NCBI GenBank assembly: GCA_903927855.1
Contig: CAIYOL010000402.1
Coordinates: 1-5,051 of the forward strand
Direction of reading: 5' to 3'
DNA from: an uncultured Planctomycetota bacterium
GTDB taxonomy: Bacteria > Planctomycetota > Phycisphaerae > Sedimentisphaerales > Anaerobacaceae
Length of the DNA: 5,051 nt
In this document: piece by piece, positions 1 through 5,051 of the stretch
Numbering within the stretch: the stretch's first letter is position 1
How the letters are laid out: each line of letters starts with the position of its first letter
Program-made: the position numbers and the translations under genes
Notes under the pieces: model-generated
The model's database searches: none
What the model saw: the letters and a program-made list of their open reading frames with translations, nothing else
What the model was told of the DNA's origin: nothing

Positions 1-1234
1 CAAATCGGGAGTTTATATTTTTTCGGCGGACCCAAGCCGCGGCGGCCCACCATATCAGTCGATGCACTATGAATACAAAAATCAGACCTCTCCATTCTAT
101 TCTAAGGCCGAAGCGACTATTGGTACTACCGCCGGTAAATTGCATACCGCCTCGGACTGGCTTGATATGGACGCTAAAGTATTGTCGCTGTGGTTCTATG
201 GCAGAGTAACCAATGATGCCAACCAGAAGATGTATGTAACTCTGACCGATGGCGCCTCGAAAAGTGCGAAAATACTATACCGCGGTGATATGAACGACGT
301 AAGGGAGGAACAGTGGCACCAGTGGAATATTGTCCTGCAGGAATTCGTTGACAAGAATGACATTGACCTGTCCAATGTTTCGAAAATTGCTATCACCTTC
401 GGTGATCTGCCCGGGACTCCTGCTACAAATACGGGTATCGCGAACTTTGAGGATATCCGGCTGTATTTAAATAAGAGGTGTTTTCCTGGCTCCTATCCGG
501 TAGGTGACTTTGAGCCGGATTGCGATGTTGACTTTTATGATTTTGCAATTCTCGCCCAAAGCTGGCTGACAATCGAAGGACAGCCAAACTACAATCCCGT
601 CTGTGATATCTCAGTACCTCACAATGGTATAATCGATGAAAACGACCTTGCCCGCTTTTGTGATTATTGGCTCTGGCAGGAAGTAGGAAGAGAGGGATGG
701 ACATCGATGAGCTTAGGCTTAGGCGAAGACCTTTACGCATCACCTCCGCCCAGTGGTGAGCTTGCCGAATCCACTGAGCAATCACAATCCGATTCGAAGC
801 CTGAATCCCAACCCGAAGAAGAACCCCAGCCGGTTCCCGGCATCTGGCTGGTTTACGATGGCAATATGTTTCCTAACCCCGGCGATGAAATCACCGTTTA
901 CATCCACTCAGACCCATTGCTGTTCGCTATGGGTGCAGCCATCCAAATCACAGGTGACGCTAACCTCACCGCCGCTATGGGCGAAGCCGACTGTAACAGC
1001 TTCGGCTGGGATACCGACTGGAACACCGACCCTTACATCGACCCCGATGGCTGGTTTATCATTAACGGCGTATCCTGGGATGCTACGGTAAGCGGCACTG
1101 TCGGCTACTTCAAATTCCGTTATAATAGTGGCATCGTTACTATTTCCTTCACCGAGGACACCTGCGCCTTCGACCACCAGCCGGTTTTGTTCTCTTTGCT
1201 GCCTCTTGTCTTCGGCGACCCTAATCAAAATTAA
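1..1234 (+). CDS. Secreted modular protein with beta-sandwich domain, dockerin and C-terminal cohesin-like domain (3' part only)
   Basis: The reading frame is open from position 2 to the TAA at 1232-1234, giving 410 visible residues. The ATG at 62 lies inside a domain and is probably not the start, so the gene begins left of the window. Residues about 10-155 look like a beta-sandwich, carbohydrate-binding-like module (SMHYEYKN, YSKAEA, LSLWFYG, WHQWNIVL, ANFEDIRLY). A dockerin follows at about 168-223. Loop one has Ca-ligand candidates at D169, E171, D173, D175, D177 and D180. Loop two (D202 to D215) is irregular, with a Pro-His insertion, and each loop is followed by an LA.LAQSWL- or LARFCDYWL-type helix. 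An acidic Pro/Ser/Gln/Glu linker (about 248-279) leads to a 130-residue beta-rich, Asp/Trp-rich end that may resemble a cohesin. Six cysteines suit an extracellular protein. Any catalytic domain and signal peptide would lie outside the window. Family knowledge: such tails are frequent in Phycisphaerae exported proteins. A role in polysaccharide binding or breakdown is inferred; the exact function is unknown. Confidence 0.85.
   Translation, partial: KSGVYIFSADPSRGGPPYQSMHYEYKNQTSPFYSKAEATIGTTAGKLHTASDWLDMDAKVLSLWFYGRVTNDANQKMYVTLTDGASKSAKILYRGDMNDVREEQWHQWNIVLQEFVDKNDIDLSNVSKIAITFGDLPGTPATNTGIANFEDIRLYLNKRCFPGSYPVGDFEPDCDVDFYDFAILAQSWLTIEGQPNYNPVCDISVPHNGIIDENDLARFCDYWLWQEVGREGWTSMSLGLGEDLYASPPPSGELAESTEQSQSDSKPESQPEEEPQPVPGIWLVYDGNMFPNPGDEITVYIHSDPLLFAMGAAIQITGDANLTAAMGEADCNSFGWDTDWNTDPYIDPDGWFIINGVSWDATVSGTVGYFKFRYNSGIVTISFTEDTCAFDHQPVLFSLLPLVFGDPNQN
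503..670 (+). other. Dockerin type I-like domain (two EF-hand-like loops) within the first gene
   Basis: The first repeat (503-568) reads GDFEPDCDVDFYDFAILAQ and then SWL. Acidic residues sit at loop positions 1, 3, 5, 7, 9 and 12, which matches a calcium-binding dockerin loop. The second repeat (about 602-670) starts CDIS and ends DENDLARFCDYWL. Its loop carries a two-residue insertion or, read without the insertion, Ser and Pro at ligand positions 1 and 3, so its calcium binding may be weaker. Cysteines in both halves may pair. In cellulosomes dockerins bind cohesins; in Planctomycetota the partner is generally unknown. Confidence 0.85.
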
Positions 1235-1571
1235 AACCAAACTTCGCGCCCTCGGTAGTTTATCTCAGAAAAGAGACCGAAAATGAAAGAACCAATGCTA
1301 AAAATTTCCCACGTATCGTTGCTGTTGTGTCCTCCAGTTCGGCCATCTTTTTAACTTACTTCGCCATTTACAGGGCTGCGTAATGCTAATGTTCCTCATT
1401 GCGGCTTCCGGAAACAACAGCATTTGGGGCCTATCGGCCACACCACAAGATTAATCTACATCTAAAAAACTTGCCGCGGCGTAGTCGTAGACGAAGACGG
1501 GTCAATCAAAAGCGTTGGTAGTTAGACATCCGAAATCCATTTTTTCAAAAATTTTTTACTCCTTTTCTCAC

Positions 1572-1606
1572 ATCGAGTTACGAGAATCGGGCATCGAGAA
1601 TCGAGA
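1572..1606. repeat. Tandem array of five degenerate heptamers (consensus ATCGAGA)
   Basis: Read in sevens from 1572 the sequence is ATCGAGT, TACGAGA, ATCGGGC, ATCGAGA, ATCGAGA. The last two units are identical and the first three differ from them at one to three bases. The array lies outside any gene. It could be a simple slippage-derived microsatellite or a fragment of a larger dispersed repeat. No function can be read from it. Confidence 0.7.
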
Positions 1607-1676
1607 ACAATTTTCGCATCAAACGCGCAGGTTCCTCCAATTGTAGAGGCAGACGCTTCGTCGCCCCCGTCGTTTT

Positions 1677-1714
1677 GCCCCCTTGTCTTCCTGTCGGAAG
1701 ACAGGAAAGGGGGC
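1677..1714. repeat. GC-rich inverted repeat with two alternative stem-loops (REP-like)
   Basis: The long fold pairs GCCCCCT (1677-1683) with AGGGGGC (1708-1714) and TTCCTGTC (1688-1695) with GACAGGAA (1700-1707). It leaves a four-base TGTC bulge on the left arm and a GGAA tetraloop, giving 15 base pairs. A competing fold pairs GTCTTCC (1685-1691) with GGAAGAC (1696-1702) around a TGTC loop. No T-run follows on the plus strand, and on the minus strand the hairpin is followed by AAAACG, so it is not a standard intrinsic terminator. The form suggests a palindromic intergenic repeat unit. Confidence 0.7.
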
Positions 1715-2001
1715 AGCGGGGGGAATAGTCTTTGTTGGAAAGGAAACCCAATGCCATCCGGCTAAAGTTAAGTAATCTTTTAAATCTCGTTTAGTTAGTT
1801 CGATTATCCGTTTAAAACTTCGGATTTATCGCCGGAGATTTTCTGCGCAGAAGGGAAAAATCAATCAAAACAAACTAATATTATGCCAAACGAACCCAAT
1901 TTAGGACAAAGTCAAATTTTTATAATTCCATTGTATATAACGAGTTATAGCGAAAAATGCAAATTGGACACTTGGTCAAAACGAACCCAAACGAAGCCAA
2001 T

Positions 2002-2023
2002 TTTACCAGCCATAGCTGGTAAA
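2002..2023. repeat. Perfect 9-bp hairpin inside the repeat block
   Basis: TTTACCAGC (2002-2010) pairs with GCTGGTAAA (2015-2023) around a CATA loop. A T-T mismatch followed by two further A-T pairs can extend the stem. The flank is AAATTTG and not a run of T, so termination is unlikely. It sits between the third core copy of the repeat and the CCCTGAG-type element. Confidence 0.7.
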
Positions 2024-2026
2024 TTT

Positions 2027-2048
2027 GCCCTGAGTGAAGCCGAAGGGC
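2027..2048. repeat. Degenerate CCCTGAGCG-AGTCGAAGGG-type intergenic element
   Basis: The sequence CCCTGAGTGAAGCCGAAGGG, flanked by G and C, matches with a few changes the element CCCTGAGCGNAGTCGAAGGG that recurs between genes in many unrelated bacterial genomes. The ends GCCCT and AGGGC are complementary. Its translation gives the ALSEAEG string that litters automated annotations. Recognition is from memory of the motif. Confidence 0.55.
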
Positions 2049-2132
2049 CTGTAGTGATGCGAAACGACTTTAGAATTTTTCGTGCGCAAACGATATTAAT
2101 TTATGGTAAAATAGGCAATTTTGTAACCTTTT

Positions 2133-2137
2133 AAGGA
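2133..2137 (+). promoter_or_regulatory. Probable ribosome binding site of the transporter gene
   Basis: AAGGA lies 13 bases before the ATG at 2151 (10 before an in-frame CTG at 2148). The spacing to the ATG is long, which leaves the CTG as a possible alternative start. An in-frame stop at 2124-2126 rules out any start further upstream than that. Confidence 0.45.
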
Positions 2138-2150
2138 TTATCAAAATCTG

Positions 2151-3053
2151 ATGTGGTTGTATTTAGGCATATTTTCGGCTGTGTTCCTCGGGCTGTATGA
2201 CGTTACAAGAAAACACGCCCTGTGCGGCAACGCCGTGCTGCCGGTGTTGTTCTTTGCGACGCTGACCGAGGCATTATTGCTTTTGCCGATAGCGTTGCTT
2301 AGCCCGATGTCACCAGAGTTTATGACCCGCTTGGGCCTGTTCATCCCGCAGTTTGACTGGATGGCGCATCTTTTATTTTTCTCAAAAGCGATAATTGTCG
2401 CCGCTATATGGATGCTCGCGTATTTTTCCATCAAGCACCTGCCGATTTCGATATACTCGCCTATCGGCGCATCCGGCCCCGCTTGGACACTCATAGGCGC
2501 GATGTTTGTTTTTGGTGAACGGCTCACCACGACGCAATGGGCGGCTTTCGGTATCCTTTTTGTTTCCTATTACATTTTCTCTATCGTCGGAAGCCGCGAG
2601 GGAATCGTATTTCACACCAATAAGTGGGTAATCTTCCTGTTTACGGCCGTCCTGCTCGGTGCGGTAAGTGCCCTTTTTGACAAATATCTTGTCCAGACGC
2701 TTGGCTACTCGGCTGTCGGCGTGCAGGTCTGGTTTGTACTGTATATGGTGCCGATTCTGGGTTTTACTCTTATTGCGTTTTGGTGGCCCAGACGTGCCAG
2801 GCACACGCCGTTTGAATGGCGATGGATTATTCCGCTTATCGGCTTATTGCTGACCATCGCTGATGTTGCTTACTTCAAGGCAATCGGCTGCCATGGAACA
2901 CTGATTTCGCTGTTGGCCGCCGTCCGAAGCAGCGGCGTGGTCGTTTCCTTCTTGGCCGGCGCCCTTCTTTTCGGAGAGGTTCGTATGCTTCAAAAATCGT
3001 GGGCCTTAGCCGGTGTTCTTGTCGGCGTCTTCCTGCTTTTCCTTTCGCACTAA
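2151..3053 (+). CDS. EamA-like transporter of the drug/metabolite transporter (DMT) superfamily
   Basis: The 300-residue product has the length and layout of a ten-helix EamA permease built from two five-helix repeats. Hydrophobic segments lie at about 2-19, 29-51, 70-95, 100-121, 126-147, 158-178, 187-211, 224-244, 248-273 and 282-299. The end of each half shows the family signature: PISIYSPIGASGPAWTLIGA with FGERLTTTQWAAFGILFVSYY at about 98-141, and LLAAVRSSGVVVSFLAGALL with FGEVRMLQKSWALAGVLVG at about 254-292. It should sit in the cytoplasmic membrane and export or import a small metabolite. The substrate cannot be inferred, because the family covers amino acids, nucleotides, sugars and drugs. 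The start at 2151 is bounded by an in-frame stop at 2124. The gene stands alone, right after the repeat block, and converges on transketolase. Family assignment is strong; specific function is open. Confidence 0.9.
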   Translation: MWLYLGIFSAVFLGLYDVTRKHALCGNAVLPVLFFATLTEALLLLPIALLSPMSPEFMTRLGLFIPQFDWMAHLLFFSKAIIVAAIWMLAYFSIKHLPISIYSPIGASGPAWTLIGAMFVFGERLTTTQWAAFGILFVSYYIFSIVGSREGIVFHTNKWVIFLFTAVLLGAVSALFDKYLVQTLGYSAVGVQVWFVLYMVPILGFTLIAFWWPRRARHTPFEWRWIIPLIGLLLTIADVAYFKAIGCHGTLISLLAAVRSSGVVVSFLAGALLFGEVRMLQKSWALAGVLVGVFLLFLSH

Positions 3054-3059
3054 ACGCTT

Positions 3060-3091
3060 AAAAAAACGGCGGGCTGTATAATACAACCCGC
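3060..3091 (-). terminator. Intrinsic terminator of the transketolase gene, in the convergent spacer
   Basis: GCGGGCTGTA (3069-3078) pairs with TACAACCCGC (3082-3091) with a single C-A mismatch around a three-base loop. Seven A at 3060-3066 give a seven-U run on the minus strand right after the stem, the classic layout for stopping transcription of the minus-strand gene, whose stop codon is at 3123-3125. An outer AACGG/CCGTT pairing (3065-3069 with 3097-3101) is possible. On the plus strand the downstream sequence is only moderately T-rich, so termination of the transporter transcript from the same hairpin is possible but weaker. Confidence 0.8.
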
Positions 3092-3122
3092 TGATACCGT
3101 TGGTTTTGACTTTGTTTTGTGG

Positions 3123-5051
3123 CTATCTGCCTAATTGTTTTTTCGCCGCCGCGATGACCGCCTCGGCGGTAATGCCGAATTTTTCGTAGCAAGTCTTGTA
3201 TGGCGCCGATGCGCCGAATGACGACATCCCAATAAAGACGCCTTTGTCACCGAGCCACTTACTCCAGCCCTGTTCCACGCCCGCCTCGATGCCAATCCTG
3301 ACCTTGACGGCTGACGGAAGGACCGAATCTTTATATTCTTTACTCTGCTTTTCAAAGAGTTCCCAGCACGGCATACTTATCACGTTTGCCTTGATATTCT
3401 CTTTCGCCAGTCCTTCCGCTGCGCATAAAGCAACGGAGACCTCCGAGCCAGTGGCCAGGAGAAGAACGTCCGGCTTACCTGTCTCGACGAGCACGTATGC
3501 GCCTTTGCTTAGATTCTTGGCGGAGCCGTATTTATTTTGGTCCAGCACGGGCAGCCCCTGGCGGGTAAGCAGCAAAACCACCGGCCCATCTCGATGTTCT
3601 AACGTGTATTTCCATGTCTGTGCCGTCTCGTTTGCGTCAGCAGGCCTGAACACGTTCAAGTTTGGTATCGCCCGAAGGCTCGCCAGGTGCTCTACCGCCT
3701 GATGTGTCGGCCCATCTTCGCCAACGCCAATGCTGTCATGGGTGAATACGAATATGGTCGGATACTTCGACAGGGCTGCCAGGCGAATTGCAGGCCGCAT
3801 ATAGTCACTGAATACAAAAAACGTCCCGCCATACGCCCTTGTCAGCCCGCTGACGGAAATTCCATTCATCACAGCCCCCATCGCGTGTTCTCTGACGCCA
3901 TAACGAATATACCTGCCGTCCCAGGCGTCTTTTTGGAAGTCCTTGGCCCCTGCAAATTTCGTATTGTTCGAGGGCGTCAAATCCGCCGAGCCGCCCAGAA
4001 TCAGCGGGAAATGCGGCATAAGCGCATCTAAAGTCTTTCCAGAGGCCGAGCGTGTGGCGACGGCGTTGGGCTTGCCGTCTTTTAGCGGGTCGAATTTAGG
4101 AAGCAATTGGTCTATGTTGACCGTCGTTTTCCCCGCGAAACCATTTCTGAATTGTTCTGCAAGTTCCGGGTGGCTCTGGGCGTATTTTTCGAACATCTTG
4201 TTCCATTTTCCTTCGGCCCGTTTGCCTCTATCTAAGGCTTTTCGCGTATGGGCGAGGACTTCCTCTGGAACAACGAAACTCTGCTGGCCGTCCCAGCCGA
4301 ATTTCTCCTTAACCAGTTTGATTTCATCCGCACCAAGAGGGGCACCGTGCGCTTCGGACGTGTCCTGTTTGTTAGGGCTGCCGAAGGCGATATGTGTCCG
4401 CAGCTTAATTATTGTCGGCCGGCCCTTTTCTCTTTTGGCTTTCTTTAACGCCTTTTCAAAAGCGGCCATATCGTTGCCGTCGCCGTCAACAGCTATTACG
4501 TTCCAGTTGTAGGCCTTATAACGCTTGGCAACGTCTTCGGTAAAGGAAAGTTTTGTATCGCCGTCGATTGAAATATGATTATCGTCGTAAATAACAATCA
4601 GGTTATTCAATCCCAGATGCCCCGCCAGCGAGCAGGCCTCCGCTGATACGCCTTCCTGCAAATCGCCGTCACCGGCAATTACGTAAACCATATAATCGGC
4701 AACAGGGAAATCGTCTCGGTCGAAATAATTTGCCAGATACTTTTGAGCTATAGCCATTCCGACAGCGTTGGAAATACCCTGTCCTAATGGCCCGGTTGTA
4801 ACCTCGATACCTAATTCTGGGCAATGTTCAGGATGCCCCGGCGTCTTGCTGCCCCATTGGCGGAAATTCTTCAGCTCATCCAGGCTTAAAGGATAGCCGG
4901 TCAAATGCAGCAGCGAATACAGCAGCATGCTGCCGTGTCCTGCTGAAAGGACAAATCGGTCTCTCCCTTGCCATTGCGGGTTGGCCGGGTTATGCCGGAG
5001 ATGCTTCGTCCAGAGAATATATGCCGCTGGCGCCATTCCCATCGGCATTCC
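3123..5051 (-). CDS. tkt: Transketolase (5' end cut by the window edge)
   Basis: Transketolase moves two-carbon ketol units between sugar phosphates (xylulose-5-P with ribose-5-P or erythrose-4-P) using thiamine diphosphate and a divalent metal, in the non-oxidative pentose phosphate pathway in the cytoplasm. The 642 visible residues begin with G-MPMGMA. In E. coli TktA this segment lies about 28 residues from the start, so the start codon is outside and the first visible ATG (5048) is internal. Counting from that Met, the N-terminal domain has AGHGS (H38), TPGHPE (H72), TTGPLGQG (84-91), the thiamine diphosphate motif GDGDLQEG (127-134) to YDDN (N157), and AHGAPLG (H234). The pyrimidine domain has YGVREHAM with the catalytic Glu E387, and [15 protein letters not shown] with H437 and H449. 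The C-terminal domain contains [11 protein letters not shown] (529-540). The E. coli counterparts are H66, H100, H261, E411, H461 and H473. Nothing key is missing in the visible part. The gene faces the transporter and ends at a good terminator. Confidence 0.97.
   Translation of the reverse strand, partial: GMPMGMAPAAYILWTKHLRHNPANPQWQGRDRFVLSAGHGSMLLYSLLHLTGYPLSLDELKNFRQWGSKTPGHPEHCPELGIEVTTGPLGQGISNAVGMAIAQKYLANYFDRDDFPVADYMVYVIAGDGDLQEGVSAEACSLAGHLGLNNLIVIYDDNHISIDGDTKLSFTEDVAKRYKAYNWNVIAVDGDGNDMAAFEKALKKAKREKGRPTIIKLRTHIAFGSPNKQDTSEAHGAPLGADEIKLVKEKFGWDGQQSFVVPEEVLAHTRKALDRGKRAEGKWNKMFEKYAQSHPELAEQFRNGFAGKTTVNIDQLLPKFDPLKDGKPNAVATRSASGKTLDALMPHFPLILGGSADLTPSNNTKFAGAKDFQKDAWDGRYIRYGVREHAMGAVMNGISVSGLTRAYGGTFFVFSDYMRPAIRLAALSKYPTIFVFTHDSIGVGEDGPTHQAVEHLASLRAIPNLNVFRPADANETAQTWKYTLEHRDGPVVLLLTRQGLPVLDQNKYGSAKNLSKGAYVLVETGKPDVLLLATGSEVSVALCAAEGLAKENIKANVISMPCWELFEKQSKEYKDSVLPSAVKVRIGIEAGVEQGWSKWLGDKGVFIGMSSFGASAPYKTCYEKFGITAEAVIAAAKKQLGR

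Larger units (their letters stand above)
1235..1880. other. Gene-free spacer with small repeats and hairpins
   Basis: I see no credible gene, tRNA or rRNA on either strand here. The only start with any purine-rich leader opens a 23-codon frame at 1283-1354 (MKEPMLKIS..., 'aagaga' upstream), which shows no recognisable family. Short stretches in other frames, such as GVVVDEDGSIKSVGS near 1479-1525, could be debris of a decayed gene, but nothing supports that firmly. No clear intrinsic terminator follows the first gene. The A/T-rich run at 1540-1559 has no GC stem. The 7-bp tandem array and the GC-rich hairpin in this stretch are listed separately. Confidence 0.6.
1880..2050. repeat. Dispersed intergenic repeat block of the 'NEPN / TQTKP' type
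   Basis: The core AAACGAA(C/G)CCAA occurs at 1888-1899, 1979-1990 and 1989-2000. A looser pair, AATTTAGGACAAAGTCAAA (1898-1916) and AATTGGACACTTGGTCAAA (1962-1980), adds to the internal duplication. A frame of 83 codons (1883-2134) crosses the block and reads MPNEPN...KRTQTKPI...ALSEAEGPVV. The core is read as NEPN in one copy and as KRTQTKP in the next because the copies are 91 and 10 bases apart, neither a multiple of three. That is expected of a DNA repeat and not of a conserved protein. From memory, similar translations are common as small hypothetical proteins in Phycisphaerae genomes. The frame is therefore treated as spurious. The right-hand limit is uncertain and may extend to about 2130. 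Confidence 0.65.

Noticed and set aside
423..1240. Minus-strand and alternative plus-strand frames inside the first gene
   Set aside because: The frame encoding the dockerin and domain modules is clearly the coding one, and the others show no family features.
1283..1354. 23-codon frame MKEPMLKISHVS... with a weak purine-rich leader
   Set aside because: It is very short, has no recognisable family and only a weak leader. It could be chance or debris.
1540..1559. A/T-run (ATTTTTTCAAAAATTTTTTA) as the terminator of the first gene
   Set aside because: It has no GC-rich stem and lies about 300 bases past the stop codon. It may just be A-tract DNA.
1841..1852. Perfect 12-bp palindrome TTCTGCGCAGAA as an operator
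   Set aside because: About one such palindrome is expected by chance in 5 kb, and it is roughly 300 bases from the next start codon with no promoter visible beside it.
1883..2134. 83-codon plus-strand frame MPNEPN...NFVTF as a real gene
   Set aside because: It runs over repeat cores read in different frames, contains a hairpin and a widespread intergenic element, and lacks a convincing ribosome site. It is better explained as repeat DNA.
2141..2853. Minus-strand and shifted frames inside the transporter gene
   Set aside because: They overlap a coherent ten-helix membrane protein and encode no recognisable domain.
3196..4512. Several long open frames on the plus strand opposite transketolase
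   Set aside because: They are antisense to an unmistakable transketolase with all motifs intact, and have low-complexity Ser/Ala/Arg-rich products typical of shadow frames.
1..5051. CRISPR array, tRNA, rRNA, transposase or phage genes
   Set aside because: I saw no regularly spaced direct repeats of CRISPR type, no RNA gene signatures and no mobility genes in the window.

Overview
The window holds parts of three genes and one long gene-free stretch. It most likely comes from a member of the Planctomycetota, class Phycisphaerae. Two things point there: the first gene carries the dockerin-bearing tail common in secreted proteins of that class (an 'F/EDIRLY..RC' strand end followed directly by a 'GD...DCDVD..D.A.LAQ.WL' calcium loop), and the intergenic region carries a repeat whose conceptual translation (NEPN / KRTQTKPI / ALSEAEGPVV) I recall as a recurrent spurious 'hypothetical protein' in Phycisphaerae genomes. 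The assignment rests on motif recognition, not on a database search.

Layout. Positions 1-1234 (+): the 3' part of a gene for a large secreted, modular protein, cut by the left edge. Its visible modules are a beta-sandwich (carbohydrate-binding-like) domain, a two-loop dockerin, an acidic Pro/Ser/Glu linker and a C-terminal beta-rich, possibly cohesin-like domain. Positions 1235-2150: about 900 bases without a credible gene but with structured and repetitive DNA: a 7-bp tandem array (1572-1606), a GC-rich hairpin with two mutually exclusive folds (1677-1714), and a dispersed-repeat block (about 1880-2050) that includes a 9-bp perfect hairpin and a degenerate copy of the widespread CCCTGAG...CGAAGGG element. 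Positions 2151-3053 (+): an EamA-type (drug/metabolite transporter superfamily) inner-membrane transporter with about ten membrane segments. Positions 3069-3091: a hairpin between the convergent genes that works best as an intrinsic terminator for the minus-strand gene. Positions 3123-5051 (-): transketolase, nearly complete but missing about 28 N-terminal residues at the right edge.

The genes do not form an operon. The transporter and transketolase are convergent, and the secreted protein is separated from the transporter by the repeat-rich spacer. Transketolase is central carbon metabolism (pentose phosphate pathway), the first gene encodes an extracellular or surface protein probably involved in polysaccharide handling, and the transporter's substrate cannot be told from sequence. 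I found no undescribed multi-gene system. The items most worth following up are the repeat-rich spacer and the internal dockerin followed by a possible cohesin-like fold.
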